DNA of 13,075 nucleotides from an uncultured Eubacteriales bacterium. Lineage in GTDB: Bacteria; Bacillota; Clostridia; Oscillospirales; Oscillospiraceae. Under the pieces are notes generated by a model. That model worked only from the letters and a program-made list of their open reading frames with translations. It was not told where the DNA came from and searched no databases. The stretch covers positions 1-13,075 of the forward strand of contig UQGU01000061.1 in NCBI GenBank assembly GCA_900540635.1, written 5' to 3'. How positions within the stretch are numbered: position 1 is the stretch's first letter; each line of letters starts with the position of its first letter. A program made the translations under genes and the position numbers. Positions 13,056 to 13,075 of the stretch are shown here, piece after piece.

Positions 13056-13075
13056 CCAGTGACCGACGTCACTGG
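13056..13075. repeat. Perfect inverted repeat at the window end, perhaps part of a larger palindromic element
   Basis: CCAGTGAC (13056-13063) and GTCACTGG (13068-13075) are perfect 8-bp arms around CGAC. The stretch from the VanZ stop, AAAAAGGGGCTGTTAGAAAA at 13021-13040, looks like the left arm of a longer hairpin whose right arm would lie beyond the window. It could be a terminator or a dispersed palindromic repeat. Confidence 0.5.

Overview
The window looks like a chromosomal segment of an anaerobic Firmicute of class Clostridia, most likely an Oscillospiraceae-type gut bacterium. This is inferred from the moderately high GC, AGGAGG-type ribosome binding sites, the ylxM-ffh-rpsP-khpA-rimM-trmD gene order and the flavour of the proteins. 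No database search was possible. Almost all of the sequence is accounted for by 16 protein genes and one partial tRNA.

Left region (1-4.5 kb, minus strand): a translation and protein-targeting operon transcribed right to left from a strong promoter near 4446-4474. The order is ylxM, ffh (SRP GTPase), rpsP (ribosomal protein S16), khpA (KH-domain RNA-binding protein), rimM (30S maturation), trmD (tRNA m1G37 methyltransferase) and a Sir2-family deacylase. Spacings are short or overlapping. A terminator-like hairpin between khpA and rimM could lower expression of the distal genes. Beyond the operon lies the 5' part of tRNA-Phe(GAA), cut by the window edge, with its own perfect consensus promoter.

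Middle (4.5-9.2 kb): a GNAT acetyltransferase (minus) is divergent from a PHP-family histidinol-phosphatase-like gene (plus). The latter converges on yajC (minus) over a shared bidirectional terminator. Then come uvrB and radC (minus), 11 bp apart, with radC first.

Right region (9.2-13.1 kb): this is more accessory in character. It holds a soluble histidine-kinase-like ATPase whose H-box has alanine where the phospho-accepting histidine should be; its promoter carries a perfect inverted repeat over -35 and -10. A fused XRE-HTH/AbrB-like regulator follows, divergent from a two-gene ABC exporter, with a palindrome between the two promoters. A VanZ-family membrane protein comes next, and the window ends inside what looks like a palindromic element.

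Most of the window is ordinary core genome. The parts most worth following up are the histidine-less kinase with its operator-like promoter, the khpA-rimM hairpin, the repeated CTTGACAGC motif at the ylxM promoter, and the regulator/ABC/VanZ cluster. I see no convincing new defence system, CRISPR array or mobile element.
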